In this document: one piece after another, positions 1-9,795 of the stretch
Layout: the number at the start of each line of letters is the position of its first letter
How positions within the stretch are numbered: position 1 is the first letter of the stretch
DNA from: Xanthomonas hydrangeae
GTDB taxonomy: Bacteria > Pseudomonadota > Gammaproteobacteria > Xanthomonadales > Xanthomonadaceae
Direction of reading: 5' to 3'
Length of the DNA: 64,000 nucleotides
Assembly: GCA_905142475.1 (NCBI GenBank)
Contig: LR990730.1
Coordinates: 1,116,001 to 1,180,000 of the forward strand
Notes under the pieces: model-generated
What the model saw: the letters and a program-made list of their open reading frames with translations, nothing else
The model's database searches: none
Told to the model about the DNA's origin: nothing
Made by a program: the position numbers and the translations under genes

Positions 1-17
1 GGAAGCTTCCTTGGGAA

Positions 18-674
18 TCAGAATTGGAATCGGGGCGTCGGTGCGGCGCCCTGAAGATAGGCGAGGTCGGTTTCGAATAACGATTCGATGCGCGGAGCGT
101 TGACGTCGCCACGCACCAGGACTGCTTCCATCACCGGTTCGTGACCACGCACAACAAACAGCCGGCCATTCGGGCGCAACCACTGCAGCCACTGGGTCGG
201 TAGGGTGTCGACTGCGCCGGTGATGCAGATGGCATCGAAACGACGCTCGCTCTGCCAGCCGAATGCGTCGGCGGTTTCAATGCGTACGTTGCTGCCCAGT
301 CCGGTGCTGTCCAGATTGGCGCGTGCGGCGGTGGCCAGTGCCGGATCGATCTCCAGGCTCACCACTTCGCGGGCCAGTGCGGCCAGGCAGGCGGTGGAAA
401 AGCCGCTGCCGGTGCCGATTTCCAGCACGTCTTCGCCCGGCTGCAGATCCAGCGCCTGCAGCATGCGGCCTTCGACCACCGGCTTCATCATCTTGTGGCC
501 GGCCGACAGCGGAATTTCCACGTCGACGTAGGCCAGGGTCTTGTAAGCCTCCGGCACGAAGGCCTCGCGCGGCAGGCGCGCCAGCACGTCGAGCACGCGC
601 AGGTCCAGCACATCCCACGGCCGGATCTGCTGTTCGACCATTTTTTCGCGGGCTTGGGAGAAATCGATCGTCAT
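18..674 (-). CDS. Protein-L-isoaspartate O-methyltransferase family protein
   Basis: 218 residues, a SAM-dependent methyltransferase of the PCMT fold. The SAM-binding glycine loop VLEIGTGSGFS lies near residues 83-93, preceded by the family's substrate loop PLSAGHKM near 55-62. Members transfer a methyl group to isoaspartyl carboxylates in damaged proteins, but several Xanthomonas paralogues exist and I cannot say this one is the repair enzyme. I chose the ATG at 674; an in-frame TTG five codons upstream has no better support. The last codons (RFQF) lie inside a GATTCC-rich stretch resembling the GGGATTC repeats elsewhere in the window, so the C-terminus may be repeat-derived. Confidence 0.82.
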   Translation of the reverse strand: MTIDFSQAREKMVEQQIRPWDVLDLRVLDVLARLPREAFVPEAYKTLAYVDVEIPLSAGHKMMKPVVEGRMLQALDLQPGEDVLEIGTGSGFSTACLAALAREVVSLEIDPALATAARANLDSTGLGSNVRIETADAFGWQSERRFDAICITGAVDTLPTQWLQWLRPNGRLFVVRGHEPVMEAVLVRGDVNAPRIESLFETDLAYLQGAAPTPRFQF

Positions 675-802
675 GGTGCGGCTATCCAACGCAGTGGGGC
701 AGGCATTTTACCGGTGCGCGAGGCAACTGGCGCATCTAGCATCGCCGCGCGCGGCCAAAGCACGCAGTGCCGGAAGTCATCGCCACCAACCTCGCGGTGC
801 AA

Positions 803-1456
803 TCAGCGCGGCGCATACGCCCTCAAAAAGAAATCCACACTGGCCTGAATGTGCTCATCCACCTGTGCGCGGGTGGGTTGACCATGCAGGCCGCACATCA
901 TCAGCGCATACAGCTCGCCTTTCAGCAGGCAGAAAAACTGTGAAGCAGCGCGCTCCAGCTCGGGGATTTCCAATTGGCCATCGGCGACCCGCGCCGACAG
1001 GAAATCCGCCAGCGCCTGTTGGGTCCGCTTGGGGCCGGCATCCCAGAACATTTCGCGCACATGCACGTCGCCGGTACCGGGCGCCATCATCATGCGGTGG
1101 GTGGCGATCGCCGAGTCGGCGCTGACCATCGTAAAGAAGGCGTTGGCGATTTCGACCAGCTGGTCGCGCAAGTTGCCTTTGGGGGCGTGGTCGAACAGAT
1201 CGTCCGGCATCATGTGTTGGCATTGTGCGCGGATCGCTTCGGAAAACAGGCTTTCTTTGTCGCCAAAGTGGCTGTAAACGGTCAGTTTGGAGACGCCGGC
1301 AGCTGCGGCGATGCCGTCCATGCTGACCCCTGCAAAGCCCTGCTCCATGAACATGGTGCGGGCGGCGCCCAGGATGGCGGCGCGTTTCCCAAGATCCTTG
1401 GGACGCCCAGGACCGTTGCTCTTGGTCTTGGACTTGAGGGGGGGCGAACTGGACAT
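803..1456 (-). CDS. TetR/AcrR family transcriptional regulator
   Basis: 217 residues. The N-terminal TetR helix-turn-helix is clear at about residues 46-66 (MDGIAAAAGVSKLTVYSHF), followed by the usual KESLF boundary and an all-helical ligand domain. It is preceded by a basic segment, KSNGPGRPKDLGKR, common in AcrR-type regulators. Such proteins repress efflux or catabolic genes until a small ligand binds. The ATG at 1456 is chosen because the in-frame extension upstream to 1549 has poor codon use. It shares its direction with the methyltransferase gene, 128 bases away. Its target is unknown. Confidence 0.85.
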   Translation of the reverse strand: MSSSPPLKSKTKSNGPGRPKDLGKRAAILGAARTMFMEQGFAGVSMDGIAAAAGVSKLTVYSHFGDKESLFSEAIRAQCQHMMPDDLFDHAPKGNLRDQLVEIANAFFTMVSADSAIATHRMMMAPGTGDVHVREMFWDAGPKRTQQALADFLSARVADGQLEIPELERAASQFFCLLKGELYALMMCGLHGQPTRAQVDEHIQASVDFFLRAYAPR

Positions 1457-1793
1457 ATCGCCAATACTAGACCATCGGGTTCTATATTTATACTCGATGC
1501 CTATGGAATGCATTGAAGCGCTCATAAACTGTGGCATCTGCCCCGCCACCGTTGCTGAGCGTCGCGCACCGGCTTGCTTATCGCAGTTAATTGTTTCATC
1601 TGAATGCCTCCCGGTGTCATCGCCCGCCTGGCCGCTGTAGGGGATCCCCCTAGGGCGCTGAAAAAACCCCGGTGATAGATTGACTGACGGTACGTCGGCG
1701 TATGTCGGCGACCTTCAGACGGGACGGACGAGGGACGAAAGCGTGGACAGGGTCGGGGCGCAAACGCATACAGGCTGCGTCCGCAGCAGGTAC

Positions 1794-4757
1794 GTGCTGC
1801 GGATCGGGCCGTTGTGGCCGTCGCTGTGGCGATGCGCGTTGCTGTGCTGCGTGCTGCTCGGCGCCTGGCCCGCCTTCGCCCAGCCGCTCAAACACACCGC
1901 GTATCACACCGTCACCCGCTGGAGCATGGACGACGGCCTACCGCACAACCTGGTGCATGCGGTGGCGCAGGGCGAAGACGGCCTGATCTGGCTCGGCACC
2001 TGGGAAGGCGTGGCGCGCTTCAACGGCCGCGATTTCACGGTCTACGACCGTCAGAACACCCCGGGCGTCGAGCTGGGCGGTGTGTTCGTGGTGGTACGCG
2101 ACAGCACCGGCGGGATGTTGTTCGGCACCGCATTCGATGGGGTCTACCACTATCAGGACGGCCACTGGCAGCAGCTGGGCGATGCCTCCGCGCGGCATCT
2201 GGCGGTCAGCGCATTGTTGCGGCGTGCCGATGGCGCGTTGTGGGTGGGCACCCCGCAGACGCTGTACCGGATCGAGGCCGATGGGCGGGTGGTCGATGTG
2301 GGCCGCCAGGCCGGGCTGCCGCGTGCACGCGTCACCGCGCTCTCGGCAGACGACGACGGCGATCTGTGGGTGGGTACCGAGGTCGGGCTGTATCGCCTGC
2401 CGCAGGATGGCAGCCAGGCAACCGCCTGGGGCAAGGCGCATGGCATGCGCGATGCGCCGGTGCGACGGCTGGCCAGCGACCGCGAAGGTGGGTTGCTGGT
2501 GGCTGGCGACGACGGGGTGTGGTGGTGGAGCCGCGGCGGCGGCCTGCAGCGCTTCCGTCAGGGCCAGCGCGTGGATTCGTTGTTGCTGGATCGACGCGGG
2601 CATCTATGGATGAGTCTGTCGACCGGGCTGCTGGTGGTGCATAGCGGCGCGGACGATCCGGACGAGCAGATCGCCATTTCCGGTGTGGCCAGCCCGGCCT
2701 TGCTGGAAGACGCCGAAGGCCTGATCTGGGTCGGCAGCACACACGGCTTGTTCCGGGTTGCCGAAGGCGCCGCGCATGGTGTCACCCACGAGGATGGCCT
2801 CACCTCCGATTACGTGCGCAGCGTGCTGCAGACGCCTAATGGCACGGTGTGGGTGGGCAGCGCGGTGGGCCTGGACCGCTGGCGCGGCGAGCAGATCAGC
2901 CGGGTGTCGTTGTCGCCCAGCGAGGGCGGGCGCGTGCTGGAACAGTCGGTGCTGGCGCTGGCCGACGCCGGCGACGGCGGCGTGTGGGCGGGCACCTATA
3001 GCCAGGGCGTGGTGCGTCTGGATGCCCAAGGCCGCGTGCTGGTGCGCATCGGTGCAGCCGAGGGCTTGCCGTCGATGTCGGTGCGCGCGGTGCTGCCCGA
3101 TGGCGAGGATCTGTGGATCGGCACCACCGCCGGGCTGGTGCGTTGGCGCAACGGCAAGGCGCGTCACTACACCGCCGCCGACGGCGTGCCGGACGGTTCG
3201 GTGCAGGTGCTGTACCGCGATGCGCAGGGGATCGTGTGGAGCGGCACCGATCGCGGCATGACCGCGCTGTCGCCGGACGGCAGCACCCGCGCATGGCTGG
3301 GCGAGCAGGATTTCCCCGGGCAGAACGCCTTCGACTTCCTGCGCGATGCCAATGGCGATCTGTGGATCGCCAGCGATCGCGGCCTGTTGCGCTTGCGCGG
3401 AGAGACATTCCGCGTCTACGACCATCGGGTCGGGCTGCCGCGCGACAAGGTGTTTCGGGTGATCGACGACGGCCGCGGCTATTTCTGGTTGTCGAGCAAC
3501 CATGGCGTGTTCCGCATCGCGCGCAGCGATTTCGACCAGCTCGATGCGGGCACGCGCGAGCAATTGAGTGTGGAAGTGGTGGATCGCAGCGACGGCATGC
3601 CTGGCAATCAGGGCAACGGCAGCAGCGCGCCGGCTGGCTGGATGACGCAGTCCGGGCAACTGTTGTTTCCTACCGCAGCCGGTCTGGGGGTGATCGATCC
3701 GGCGCGTGTGGGCACCTTGCAGGGCCATCGCTTGCCGATCGTGTTCGAGCGCTTGCTGGTCGATGGCATGGTGCAGCCGTTGAACGACCCGCATCGATTC
3801 GGCGCAGACACCCGGCGTATCGCCATTGGCTATGCCGGGTTGAATTTTCGTGGGCCGGACAAGGTGCGTTATCGCTACCGGCTGGAAGGCTTCGATCCGG
3901 AGTGGGTGGATGCCGACAGCGGCATCGAGGCGATCTACACCAATCTGCCGCCGGGCCGCTTTCGTTTCCGTGTGCAGGCGATGTCGCTGCCGGTGGACTG
4001 GCGGCAGACCGCGTTGCTGGGCGAATCCAGCCTGGTCATCGAACTGGCGCCGCCATGGTGGCGGCGTGGCGAAGTGATCGCGCTGGGCATCCTTGGCCTG
4101 GGCAGTGTGATCTACATGTTTTACTTATGGCGCACGGCCAGTTACCGCCGACGCCAGCGTCAGCTCAACACGGTGATCGACCGGCGCACACGCGAGTTGA
4201 GCGACAAGAACCTCGCGCTGCAGCAGGCCAGCCAGGAGCGCGAAGCATTGATGCGCCAGCTGGAGTATCGCGCCAGCCACGACGTGCTCACCGCGCTACC
4301 CAACCGGCGCGAGGCCGAGCGCGTGCTGCAGCAATGGTTCGACGAAGCGCGCGCCGGTGGTGCGGCATTGGCGTTGGCGCTGATGGATATCGATCACTTC
4401 AAACGCATCAACGATGCTTACGGCCATGAGGTCGGCGATGCGGTGTTGTCTGCGATTGGCGAGGCATTGAGCGAACACGATCAGGCGCAGTGCTTTGCCG
4501 CCCGGCATGGTGGCGAAGAGTTCCTGCTGGCGGCCATCGGCCTGGACGCGGCGCAGGCGCGCGCGCTGTTCGAGCGCATGCGCCAACGGCTTGCAACGAT
4601 CGATGTCGACGCCCAGGGCACCACCGTGCGTTGCACCGCCAGCATGGGCATGGCGATGAGCGATGAAGCGCCCAGCCGGCGCGAATTGCTGGCATTGGCC
4701 GATCGCCGTCTGTATCAGGCCAAGCGGCAGGGGCGGGATCGCTTGGTGGGGCGGTGA
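1794..4757 (+). CDS. Membrane-anchored diguanylate cyclase with periplasmic beta-propeller sensor
   Basis: About 987 residues. After a signal peptide ending WPAFA comes a long array of two-component-regulator propeller repeats (for example DGLIWLGTWEGVARF, DLWVGTEVGLYRL), then a Y_Y_Y-type domain, one membrane helix (VIALGILGLGSVIYMFYLW), a coiled linker and a C-terminal GGDEF domain with the active-site motif GGEEF. It should sense a periplasmic ligand and make cyclic di-GMP inside the cell. The positions where an RxxD inhibitory site would sit read QAQC, so product inhibition through that site is unlikely. The start is uncertain: the GTG at 1794 gives the best signal peptide, while the frame is open back to a TTG at 1680. 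Its stop lies 3 bases from the stop of the convergent LysR gene. Confidence 0.85.
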   Translation: MLRIGPLWPSLWRCALLCCVLLGAWPAFAQPLKHTAYHTVTRWSMDDGLPHNLVHAVAQGEDGLIWLGTWEGVARFNGRDFTVYDRQNTPGVELGGVFVVVRDSTGGMLFGTAFDGVYHYQDGHWQQLGDASARHLAVSALLRRADGALWVGTPQTLYRIEADGRVVDVGRQAGLPRARVTALSADDDGDLWVGTEVGLYRLPQDGSQATAWGKAHGMRDAPVRRLASDREGGLLVAGDDGVWWWSRGGGLQRFRQGQRVDSLLLDRRGHLWMSLSTGLLVVHSGADDPDEQIAISGVASPALLEDAEGLIWVGSTHGLFRVAEGAAHGVTHEDGLTSDYVRSVLQTPNGTVWVGSAVGLDRWRGEQISRVSLSPSEGGRVLEQSVLALADAGDGGVWAGTYSQGVVRLDAQGRVLVRIGAAEGLPSMSVRAVLPDGEDLWIGTTAGLVRWRNGKARHYTAADGVPDGSVQVLYRDAQGIVWSGTDRGMTALSPDGSTRAWLGEQDFPGQNAFDFLRDANGDLWIASDRGLLRLRGETFRVYDHRVGLPRDKVFRVIDDGRGYFWLSSNHGVFRIARSDFDQLDAGTREQLSVEVVDRSDGMPGNQGNGSSAPAGWMTQSGQLLFPTAAGLGVIDPARVGTLQGHRLPIVFERLLVDGMVQPLNDPHRFGADTRRIAIGYAGLNFRGPDKVRYRYRLEGFDPEWVDADSGIEAIYTNLPPGRFRFRVQAMSLPVDWRQTALLGESSLVIELAPPWWRRGEVIALGILGLGSVIYMFYLWRTASYRRRQRQLNTVIDRRTRELSDKNLALQQASQEREALMRQLEYRASHDVLTALPNRREAERVLQQWFDEARAGGAALALALMDIDHFKRINDAYGHEVGDAVLSAIGEALSEHDQAQCFAARHGGEEFLLAAIGLDAAQARALFERMRQRLATIDVDAQGTTVRCTASMGMAMSDEAPSRRELLALADRRLYQAKRQGRDRLVGR

Positions 4758-4760
4758 TGT

Positions 4761-5645
4761 TTACAGCTGCCCCTGATCCGCCTGCGCATGCAACAACGCA
4801 ACAAATGCCTGCGCCGCACGCGACAAGGTGCGCCCGCCATGCGTTACGCAACCCAGCTCACGCGACAGCGCCACATCGGCCAGCGGCAGCGCCACGATCT
4901 GATGATCGCTCATGCGCTCCGGCAACACGCTCCAGGCCAGGCCCACCGACACCAGCATCTTGATCGTCTCCAGATAGTTGGTGGTCATGCGCAGGCTCGG
5001 CACCAGCCCGCGCTCGGCGAACAGGCCGGCGACGATGCGATGGGTGAAGGTGCCCGGGTCCGGCAGCACCGCCGGGTGCGCCACCACATCCTCCAGCGTC
5101 ACTGCGCGCAGTGATGCCAACGGATGATCCGGCGCCACCACGAACTGCAGGCGGTCATGCCAGATCGGCCGCGCGCTTAGCGGCGCACGCGTGTCCGGCG
5201 CCAGCGTGGTCACCGCCAGTTCCACCTCTCCGCGCAGCACGGCTGCATAGGCCAGTTCCGAATCCAGGAACTGGATGTCCAGCGCCGCCTGCGGATGTTC
5301 TGCAGCAAAACGGCGCAGCAGGGCGGGCAAACGGTGCAGGCCGACGTGGTGGCTGGTGGCCAGGCTCAGGCGCCCGCCGACCGCCGCGCCAAGGTGTTCC
5401 AGCACGCGGCGGGTGTCCTGCAGCTCGGCCAGGATGCGTTGCGCGCGTGGCAGCAGGGCCTGGCCGGCTTCGGTCAGCACCACCTGGCGGCCGAGGCGAT
5501 CGAACAGGCGTGCAGACAATTGCCCTTCCAGCAGGGCGATGCGCTTGCTCACCGCCGGTTGGGTGAGGTGCAGCGCCTCGCCGGCGGCAGAGAAGCTACC
5601 GCTCTCGGCAATTGCCACGAATGCGCTGAGGCTGCCCAGGTCCAT
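4761..5645 (-). CDS. LysR family transcriptional regulator, divergent from leuC
   Basis: 294 residues. The N-terminal winged helix is typical (LSAFVAIAESGSFSAAGEAL, then QPAVSKRIALLE), followed by a LysR substrate-binding domain. Read divergently from leuC with a 120-base gap that contains an AT-rich imperfect dyad, it is a natural candidate regulator of leuCDB and of itself. That link is inference from position only; LysR proteins often regulate the divergent neighbour. The effector is unknown; 2-isopropylmalate would be a reasonable guess by analogy with other leucine regulators. Confidence 0.88.
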   Translation of the reverse strand: MDLGSLSAFVAIAESGSFSAAGEALHLTQPAVSKRIALLEGQLSARLFDRLGRQVVLTEAGQALLPRAQRILAELQDTRRVLEHLGAAVGGRLSLATSHHVGLHRLPALLRRFAAEHPQAALDIQFLDSELAYAAVLRGEVELAVTTLAPDTRAPLSARPIWHDRLQFVVAPDHPLASLRAVTLEDVVAHPAVLPDPGTFTHRIVAGLFAERGLVPSLRMTTNYLETIKMLVSVGLAWSVLPERMSDHQIVALPLADVALSRELGCVTHGGRTLSRAAQAFVALLHAQADQGQL

Positions 5646-5658
5646 TACTATTCCTGAA

Positions 5659-5686
5659 ATTCATTTGTTGAATAAACAATATGAAT
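5659..5686. promoter_or_regulatory. AT-rich dyad, candidate LysR operator
   Basis: Between the LysR and leuC starts, ATTCAT-T-TGTT and AACA-AT-ATGAAT form an interrupted inverted repeat in an otherwise GC-rich region. Its position and size fit a LysR-type operator. Not tested. Confidence 0.45.
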
Positions 5687-5765
5687 TTGCGTTATCCAAG
5701 GCAAGCTCCTAGCATCGAACTCAGCCAGGTGGGCGCACCCACCATCCGCCAATCGGGTTGCTGCG

Positions 5766-7214
5766 ATGACTGCCAAGACGCTGTACGACAAGTTGTGGGA
5801 ACTGCATGAGGTCACGCGCCGTGACGATGGTTCGTCGTTGATCTATATCGACCGCCACATCCTGCACGAAGTGACCTCGCCGCAAGCCTTCGAAGGCCTG
5901 CGCCTGGCCGGGCGCAAGCCTTGGCGCATCGACGCCAATATCGCCACGCCCGACCACAACGTGCCGACCACGCGTGCCGAGCGTCAGGGCGGGCTGGAGT
6001 CGATCACCGATGCAGTCTCGCGCCTGCAGGTGCAGACCCTGGACGAGAACTGCGACGACTTCGGCATCCTCGAGTTCAAGATGAACGATGCGCGCCAGGG
6101 CATCGTGCATGTGGTCGGCCCGGAGCAGGGCGCCACCTTGCCGGGCATGACCGTGGTCTGCGGCGATTCGCATACCTCCACGCACGGCGCGTTCGGCGCG
6201 CTGGCGCATGGCATCGGCACCTCGGAGGTCGAGCATGTGCTTGCCACGCAATGCCTGATCGCCAAGAAGATGAAGAACATGCAGGTGCGGGTGGAGGGCA
6301 CGCTGCCGTTCGGCGTGACCGCCAAGGACATCGTGCTGGCGGTGATCGGCAAGATCGGCACCGCTGGCGGCAACGGCCATGCGCTGGAATTTGCCGGCAG
6401 CGCGATCCGCGATTTGTCGATCGAAGGCCGCATGACCATCTGCAACATGTCCATCGAAGCCGGCGCGCGCGTCGGCATGGTGGCGGTGGACGACAAGACG
6501 ATTGCCTACGTCAAAGGTCGCCCATTCGCGCCCAAGGGCGCCGACTGGGACGCGGCGGTCGCGTTGTGGAGCACGCTGGTGTCCGATGCCGATGCGCACT
6601 TCGACACAGTGGTGGAACTGCGCGCCGAAGACATCAAGCCGCAGGTCAGCTGGGGCACTTCGCCGGAGATGGTGCTGGCGGTGGATCAGCATGTGCCGGA
6701 TCCGGCCGCCGAACAGGATCCGACCAAGCGCGACTCGATCGAGCGCGCGCTGAAATACATGGGTTTGCGCGCCAATCAGCCGATCACCGAGATCCATCTG
6801 GATCGCGTGTTCATCGGCTCGTGCACCAACTCGCGCATCGAAGACCTGCGTGCCGCCGCTGCGGTTGCCAAGGGCCGCAAGGTCGCTTCCACCATCAAGC
6901 AAGCATTGGTGGTGCCGGGCTCGGGTTTGGTCAAGGCGCAAGCAGAAGCCGAAGGCCTGGACAAGGTGTTTCTGGACGCCGGCTTCGAATGGCGCGAGCC
7001 GGGTTGTTCGATGTGTCTGGCGATGAACCCGGACAAGCTGGGCAGCGGCGAGCATTGCGCGTCCACTTCCAACCGCAATTTCGAAGGCCGCCAGGGCGCC
7101 GGTGGTCGCACCCATCTGGTCAGCCCGGCGATGGCAGCGGCAGCGGCGGTGAGCGGTCATTTTGTCGATGTGCGTGAACTCGGGGATTCGGGAGTGGGGA
7201 TTCGGGATTCGTAA
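5766..7214 (+). CDS. leuC: 3-isopropylmalate dehydratase large subunit
   Basis: 482 residues of the aconitase family, catalysing 2-isopropylmalate to 3-isopropylmalate in leucine synthesis with LeuD. The three [4Fe-4S] ligands are visible: Cys353 in GSCTNSR, and Cys414 and Cys417 in [11 protein letters not shown]. First gene of leuC-leuD-leuB. The family normally ends close to the GHFxDVRE motif; here the protein runs on with [10 protein letters not shown], which is encoded by the left arm of a GGGATTC-type repeat that occupies the leuC-leuD junction. Function should not suffer, because the extension is beyond the conserved fold. Confidence 0.97.
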   Translation: MTAKTLYDKLWELHEVTRRDDGSSLIYIDRHILHEVTSPQAFEGLRLAGRKPWRIDANIATPDHNVPTTRAERQGGLESITDAVSRLQVQTLDENCDDFGILEFKMNDARQGIVHVVGPEQGATLPGMTVVCGDSHTSTHGAFGALAHGIGTSEVEHVLATQCLIAKKMKNMQVRVEGTLPFGVTAKDIVLAVIGKIGTAGGNGHALEFAGSAIRDLSIEGRMTICNMSIEAGARVGMVAVDDKTIAYVKGRPFAPKGADWDAAVALWSTLVSDADAHFDTVVELRAEDIKPQVSWGTSPEMVLAVDQHVPDPAAEQDPTKRDSIERALKYMGLRANQPITEIHLDRVFIGSCTNSRIEDLRAAAAVAKGRKVASTIKQALVVPGSGLVKAQAEAEGLDKVFLDAGFEWREPGCSMCLAMNPDKLGSGEHCASTSNRNFEGRQGAGGRTHLVSPAMAAAAAVSGHFVDVRELGDSGVGIRDS

Positions 7215-7280
7215 AAAACCGCTCCGCCATCCCCAGCCTTTTCGAATCCCCAATCCCCAATCCCCAATCCCAAATCCCGG
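7182..7280. repeat. GGGATTCGGGA-type inverted repeat in the leuC-leuD junction
   Basis: The left arm (7182-7211) is built of GGGATTCGGGA-like units and the right arm (7243-7280) of AATCCCC units, so the two can pair. The left arm encodes the last residues and stop of LeuC; the right arm ends 7 bases before the leuD ATG and leaves no evident ribosome binding site. A related pair is at 49091-49214, and single arms lie near 11-38 and 55066-55096. Confidence 0.75.
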
Positions 7281-7287
7281 CCTCTCA

Positions 7288-7935
7288 ATGACCCCTTTCA
7301 CTCAACACACCGGACTGGTCGCGCCGCTGGATCGCGCCAACGTCGATACCGACCAGATCATTCCCAAGCAATTCCTCAAGTCGATCAAGCGCACCGGCTT
7401 CGGTCCGAACCTGTTCGACGAGTGGCGCTATCTGGATATCGGCGAGCCTGGTCGCGACAACAGCCAGCGCCCGCTCAATCCGGAGTTCGTGCTCAACTTC
7501 CCGCGCTATCAGGGTGCCAGCGTGTTGCTGGCGCGCGAGAACTTCGGCTGCGGTTCCTCGCGCGAGCACGCGCCGTGGGCGCTGGACGAATACGGCTTCC
7601 GCACCGTGATCGCGCCCAGCTTTGCCGACATCTTCTTCAACAACAGCTTCAAGAACGGCCTGCTGCCGATCGTGCTGGCCGAAGCGGAAGTGGATGCGCT
7701 GTTCCAACAATGCCTGGCGACCGAGGGCTACCAACTCACCGTGGATCTGGACGCGCAGCGCGTGCGCCGGCCCGATGGCGTGGAATACAGCTTCGAGATC
7801 GATGCGTTCCGTAAGCACTGCCTGCTCAACGGGCTGGACGACATCGGCCTGACCTTGCAGGACGCCGATGCGATCGGTCGCTTCGAACAAGGCCATCGCG
7901 CGCGCCAACCGTGGTTGTTCGGCGCACTGCAGTGA
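7288..7935 (+). CDS. leuD: 3-isopropylmalate dehydratase small subunit
   Basis: 215 residues, the swivelling small subunit that completes the LeuCD isomerase. Family landmarks are [14 protein letters not shown] near the start, [15 protein letters not shown] in the middle and [16 protein letters not shown]. The ATG at 7288 is chosen because the family begins MTPFTxHTG; the in-frame codons upstream translate the repeat. No clear Shine-Dalgarno sequence precedes it, so initiation may depend on re-initiation after leuC. Confidence 0.97.
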   Translation: MTPFTQHTGLVAPLDRANVDTDQIIPKQFLKSIKRTGFGPNLFDEWRYLDIGEPGRDNSQRPLNPEFVLNFPRYQGASVLLARENFGCGSSREHAPWALDEYGFRTVIAPSFADIFFNNSFKNGLLPIVLAEAEVDALFQQCLATEGYQLTVDLDAQRVRRPDGVEYSFEIDAFRKHCLLNGLDDIGLTLQDADAIGRFEQGHRARQPWLFGALQ

Positions 7936-8019
7936 ATTCGGCAGCATCTATCAACGATTAGATGCGTGCTGCGTTGCATTGATTCAAACGGCGCTACGGC
8001 GCCAACTCACGAGGATTGC

Positions 8020-9093
8020 ATGAGCAAGCAGATTTTGATTCTTCCTGGCGACGGCATTGGCCCGGAGATCATGGCCGAAGCGGTCAAGGTGCTGACGCGG
8101 ATCGACGCGCAACATGGCCTGGGTTTCACCCTGGTGTACGACGAACTGGGTGGCGCGGCCTACGACAAGTACGGCAGCCCGCTGGCCGACGAAACGCTGG
8201 AGCGCGCGCGCGCTGCCGATGCGGTGCTGTTAGGCGCGGTCGGCGGGCCGCAATGGGACACCATCGATCCGTCGCTGCGTCCGGAACGTGGGTTGCTCAA
8301 GATCCGCTCGCAGCTGGGCTTGTTCGCCAACCTGCGTCCTGCGCTGTTGTATCCGCAGCTGGCCGATGCCTCTACGCTCAAGCCGGAGGTCGTTGCGGGG
8401 CTGGATCTACTGATCCTGCGCGAGCTCACCGGCGGCATTTACTTCGGTCAACCGCGTGGTACGCGCACGCTGGAAAATGGTGAGCGTCAGGCTTACGACA
8501 CCTTGCCGTACAGCGAAAGCGAAATCCGTCGCATCGCCAAGGCCGGCTTCGAGATGGCGCGTTTGCGCGGCAAGACGCTGTGTTCGGTGGACAAAGCCAA
8601 TGTGTTGGCATCGAGCCAGCTATGGCGTGCGGTGGTGGAGGAAGTCGCGAAGGATTATCCAGACATTGCGCTATCGCACATGTACGTGGACAACGCGGCG
8701 ATGCAGCTGGTGCGCGCACCCAAGCAGTTCGACGTGATCGTGACCGACAACATGTTCGGCGACATCCTGTCCGATCAAGCATCGATGCTCACAGGCTCGA
8801 TCGGCATGCTGCCCTCGGCCTCGCTGGATGCCAACAACAAAGGCATGTACGAGCCGTGTCATGGCTCGGCGCCGGACATCGCCGGCAAGGGCATTGCCAA
8901 TCCGCTGGCGACCATCCTGTCGGTGGCGATGATGTTGCGCTACACCTTCGCGCAGGCCGCCGCTGCCGATGCGATCGAACACGCTGTCGGCAAGGTGCTC
9001 GACCAAGGCCTGCGCACTGCCGACATCTGGTCGGAAGGCACGACCAAGGTCGGCACGGTCGCGATGGGTGATGCGGTGGTTGCTGCGCTGTAG
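8020..9093 (+). CDS. leuB: 3-isopropylmalate dehydrogenase
   Basis: 357 residues. Oxidatively decarboxylates 3-isopropylmalate with NAD+, the third leucine-specific step. Conserved features are [11 protein letters not shown] at the N-terminus, [22 protein letters not shown], and the metal/substrate segment [15 protein letters not shown]. The start [10 protein letters not shown] at 8020 follows an upstream AGGA and matches family length. Third gene of leuCDB; a terminator follows at 9130. Confidence 0.97.
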   Translation: MSKQILILPGDGIGPEIMAEAVKVLTRIDAQHGLGFTLVYDELGGAAYDKYGSPLADETLERARAADAVLLGAVGGPQWDTIDPSLRPERGLLKIRSQLGLFANLRPALLYPQLADASTLKPEVVAGLDLLILRELTGGIYFGQPRGTRTLENGERQAYDTLPYSESEIRRIAKAGFEMARLRGKTLCSVDKANVLASSQLWRAVVEEVAKDYPDIALSHMYVDNAAMQLVRAPKQFDVIVTDNMFGDILSDQASMLTGSIGMLPSASLDANNKGMYEPCHGSAPDIAGKGIANPLATILSVAMMLRYTFAQAAAADAIEHAVGKVLDQGLRTADIWSEGTTKVGTVAMGDAVVAAL

Positions 9094-9129
9094 AGCTTTG
9101 GTTGGATGTATCGTTTTGTCGAAGTACTG

Positions 9130-9171
9130 GCGGTCATCGTCCTGTTTGGGCGATGGCCGCTTTCGTTTTTT
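9130..9171 (+). terminator. Intrinsic terminator of leuCDB
   Basis: Ten-base-pair stem GCGGTCATCG / CGATGGCCGC (one G-T pair) followed by a T-rich run TTTCGTTTTTT, 36 bases after the leuB stop. Confidence 0.8.
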
Positions 9172-9184
9172 GGGCTTATCGATG

Positions 9185-9291
9185 GCGCGGTGCCGCATCC
9201 AGTGGCAGGACACGCCGTGAATCCGTCCGTGGAGGCTCAGTGGCGGCATCCATGCCGCCACATGGTCCCGCCCCTGGACGCGACACCGCGC
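9185..9291. repeat. Long-hairpin repeat, copy R1 (variant A)
   Basis: Outer arms GCGCGGTG... and ...CACCGCGC enclose the conserved core GACACGCCGTGAATCCGTCC and the inner hairpin GTGGCGGCAT / ATGCCGCCAC. The most degenerate of the seven copies, and the same variant as R5 and R6. The unit right after it (9288-9325) is repeated at 9656-9693 with a few changes. No coding capacity is credible in 9094-9795. Confidence 0.75.
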
Positions 9292-9481
9292 TCCCACTCT
9301 TTGCGGTTGCTGATGGGCAAGCAATACCTTTTCTAGGCGTAATGCCTGCGGATTCCGCAGTCGATAGTCGATGCAGTTTTCGTCTACCGCTTTGCCATGA
9401 TTCCGCCAGCGAAGGGCGCGCTCCAAAGCATGATCAATCAACCAAGTAATGCTTTTCCCTCAGTTACCGACTCAAACCGGA

Positions 9482-9590
9482 GGTGCTTGCGCGCGTACCG
9501 GCGTGGGACCTTACGCGGCATGGATGCCGCGTAAGAGCCTACACGGACGTACTTGCGGCGTGTCCCACGCCGGTACGCGTGCAAGCGCCC
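9482..9590. repeat. Long-hairpin repeat, copy R2 (variant B)
   Basis: The outer arms begin GGTGCTTGCGCGCGTACC and end GGTACGCGTGCAAGCGCC and are almost fully complementary. The inner hairpin is TTACGCGGCAT / ATGCCGCGTAA at 9511-9534. The outer arm sequence differs from that of R3, R4 and R7 while pairing is kept. Confidence 0.8.
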
Positions 9591-9725
9591 TCGGTGATCG
9601 AGGCGTTTGCGCGAAACCGGCAGACGTCGTGCGTGGGATTGGTCGATGCGGCGCCGCGCTCCCACTCTTCGCGGCTGCTGATCGGCAAGCGATGCATTCT
9701 TGGAAAACGTTCAAATCACCAACCA

Positions 9726-9766
9726 CCAAAAACCAAGACGGCCAGCAGATCACTCCGCCGGCCGTC
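9726..9766 (-). terminator. Intrinsic terminator of the ilv-leuA operon
   Basis: On the minus strand GACGGCC and GGCCGTC pair, followed by TTGGTTTTTGG. It lies 30 bases after the leuA stop. Confidence 0.7.
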
Positions 9767-9795
9767 AGATTTACATCGTTTAGCAGATGACAGCG

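Noticed and set aside
5721..7301. A 526-codon frame antisense to leuC
   Set aside because: High GC content keeps the opposite strand open; composition is His/Arg-rich nonsense and leuC is a complete conserved gene.
9359..9480. A gene between the hairpin repeats R1 and R2
   Set aside because: Frames are short, end inside repeats and lack a start with a ribosome site.
9185..9591. Insertion sequence
   Set aside because: There is no transposase frame and no IS-like terminal repeat pair around a gene; the elements are only about 100 bases.
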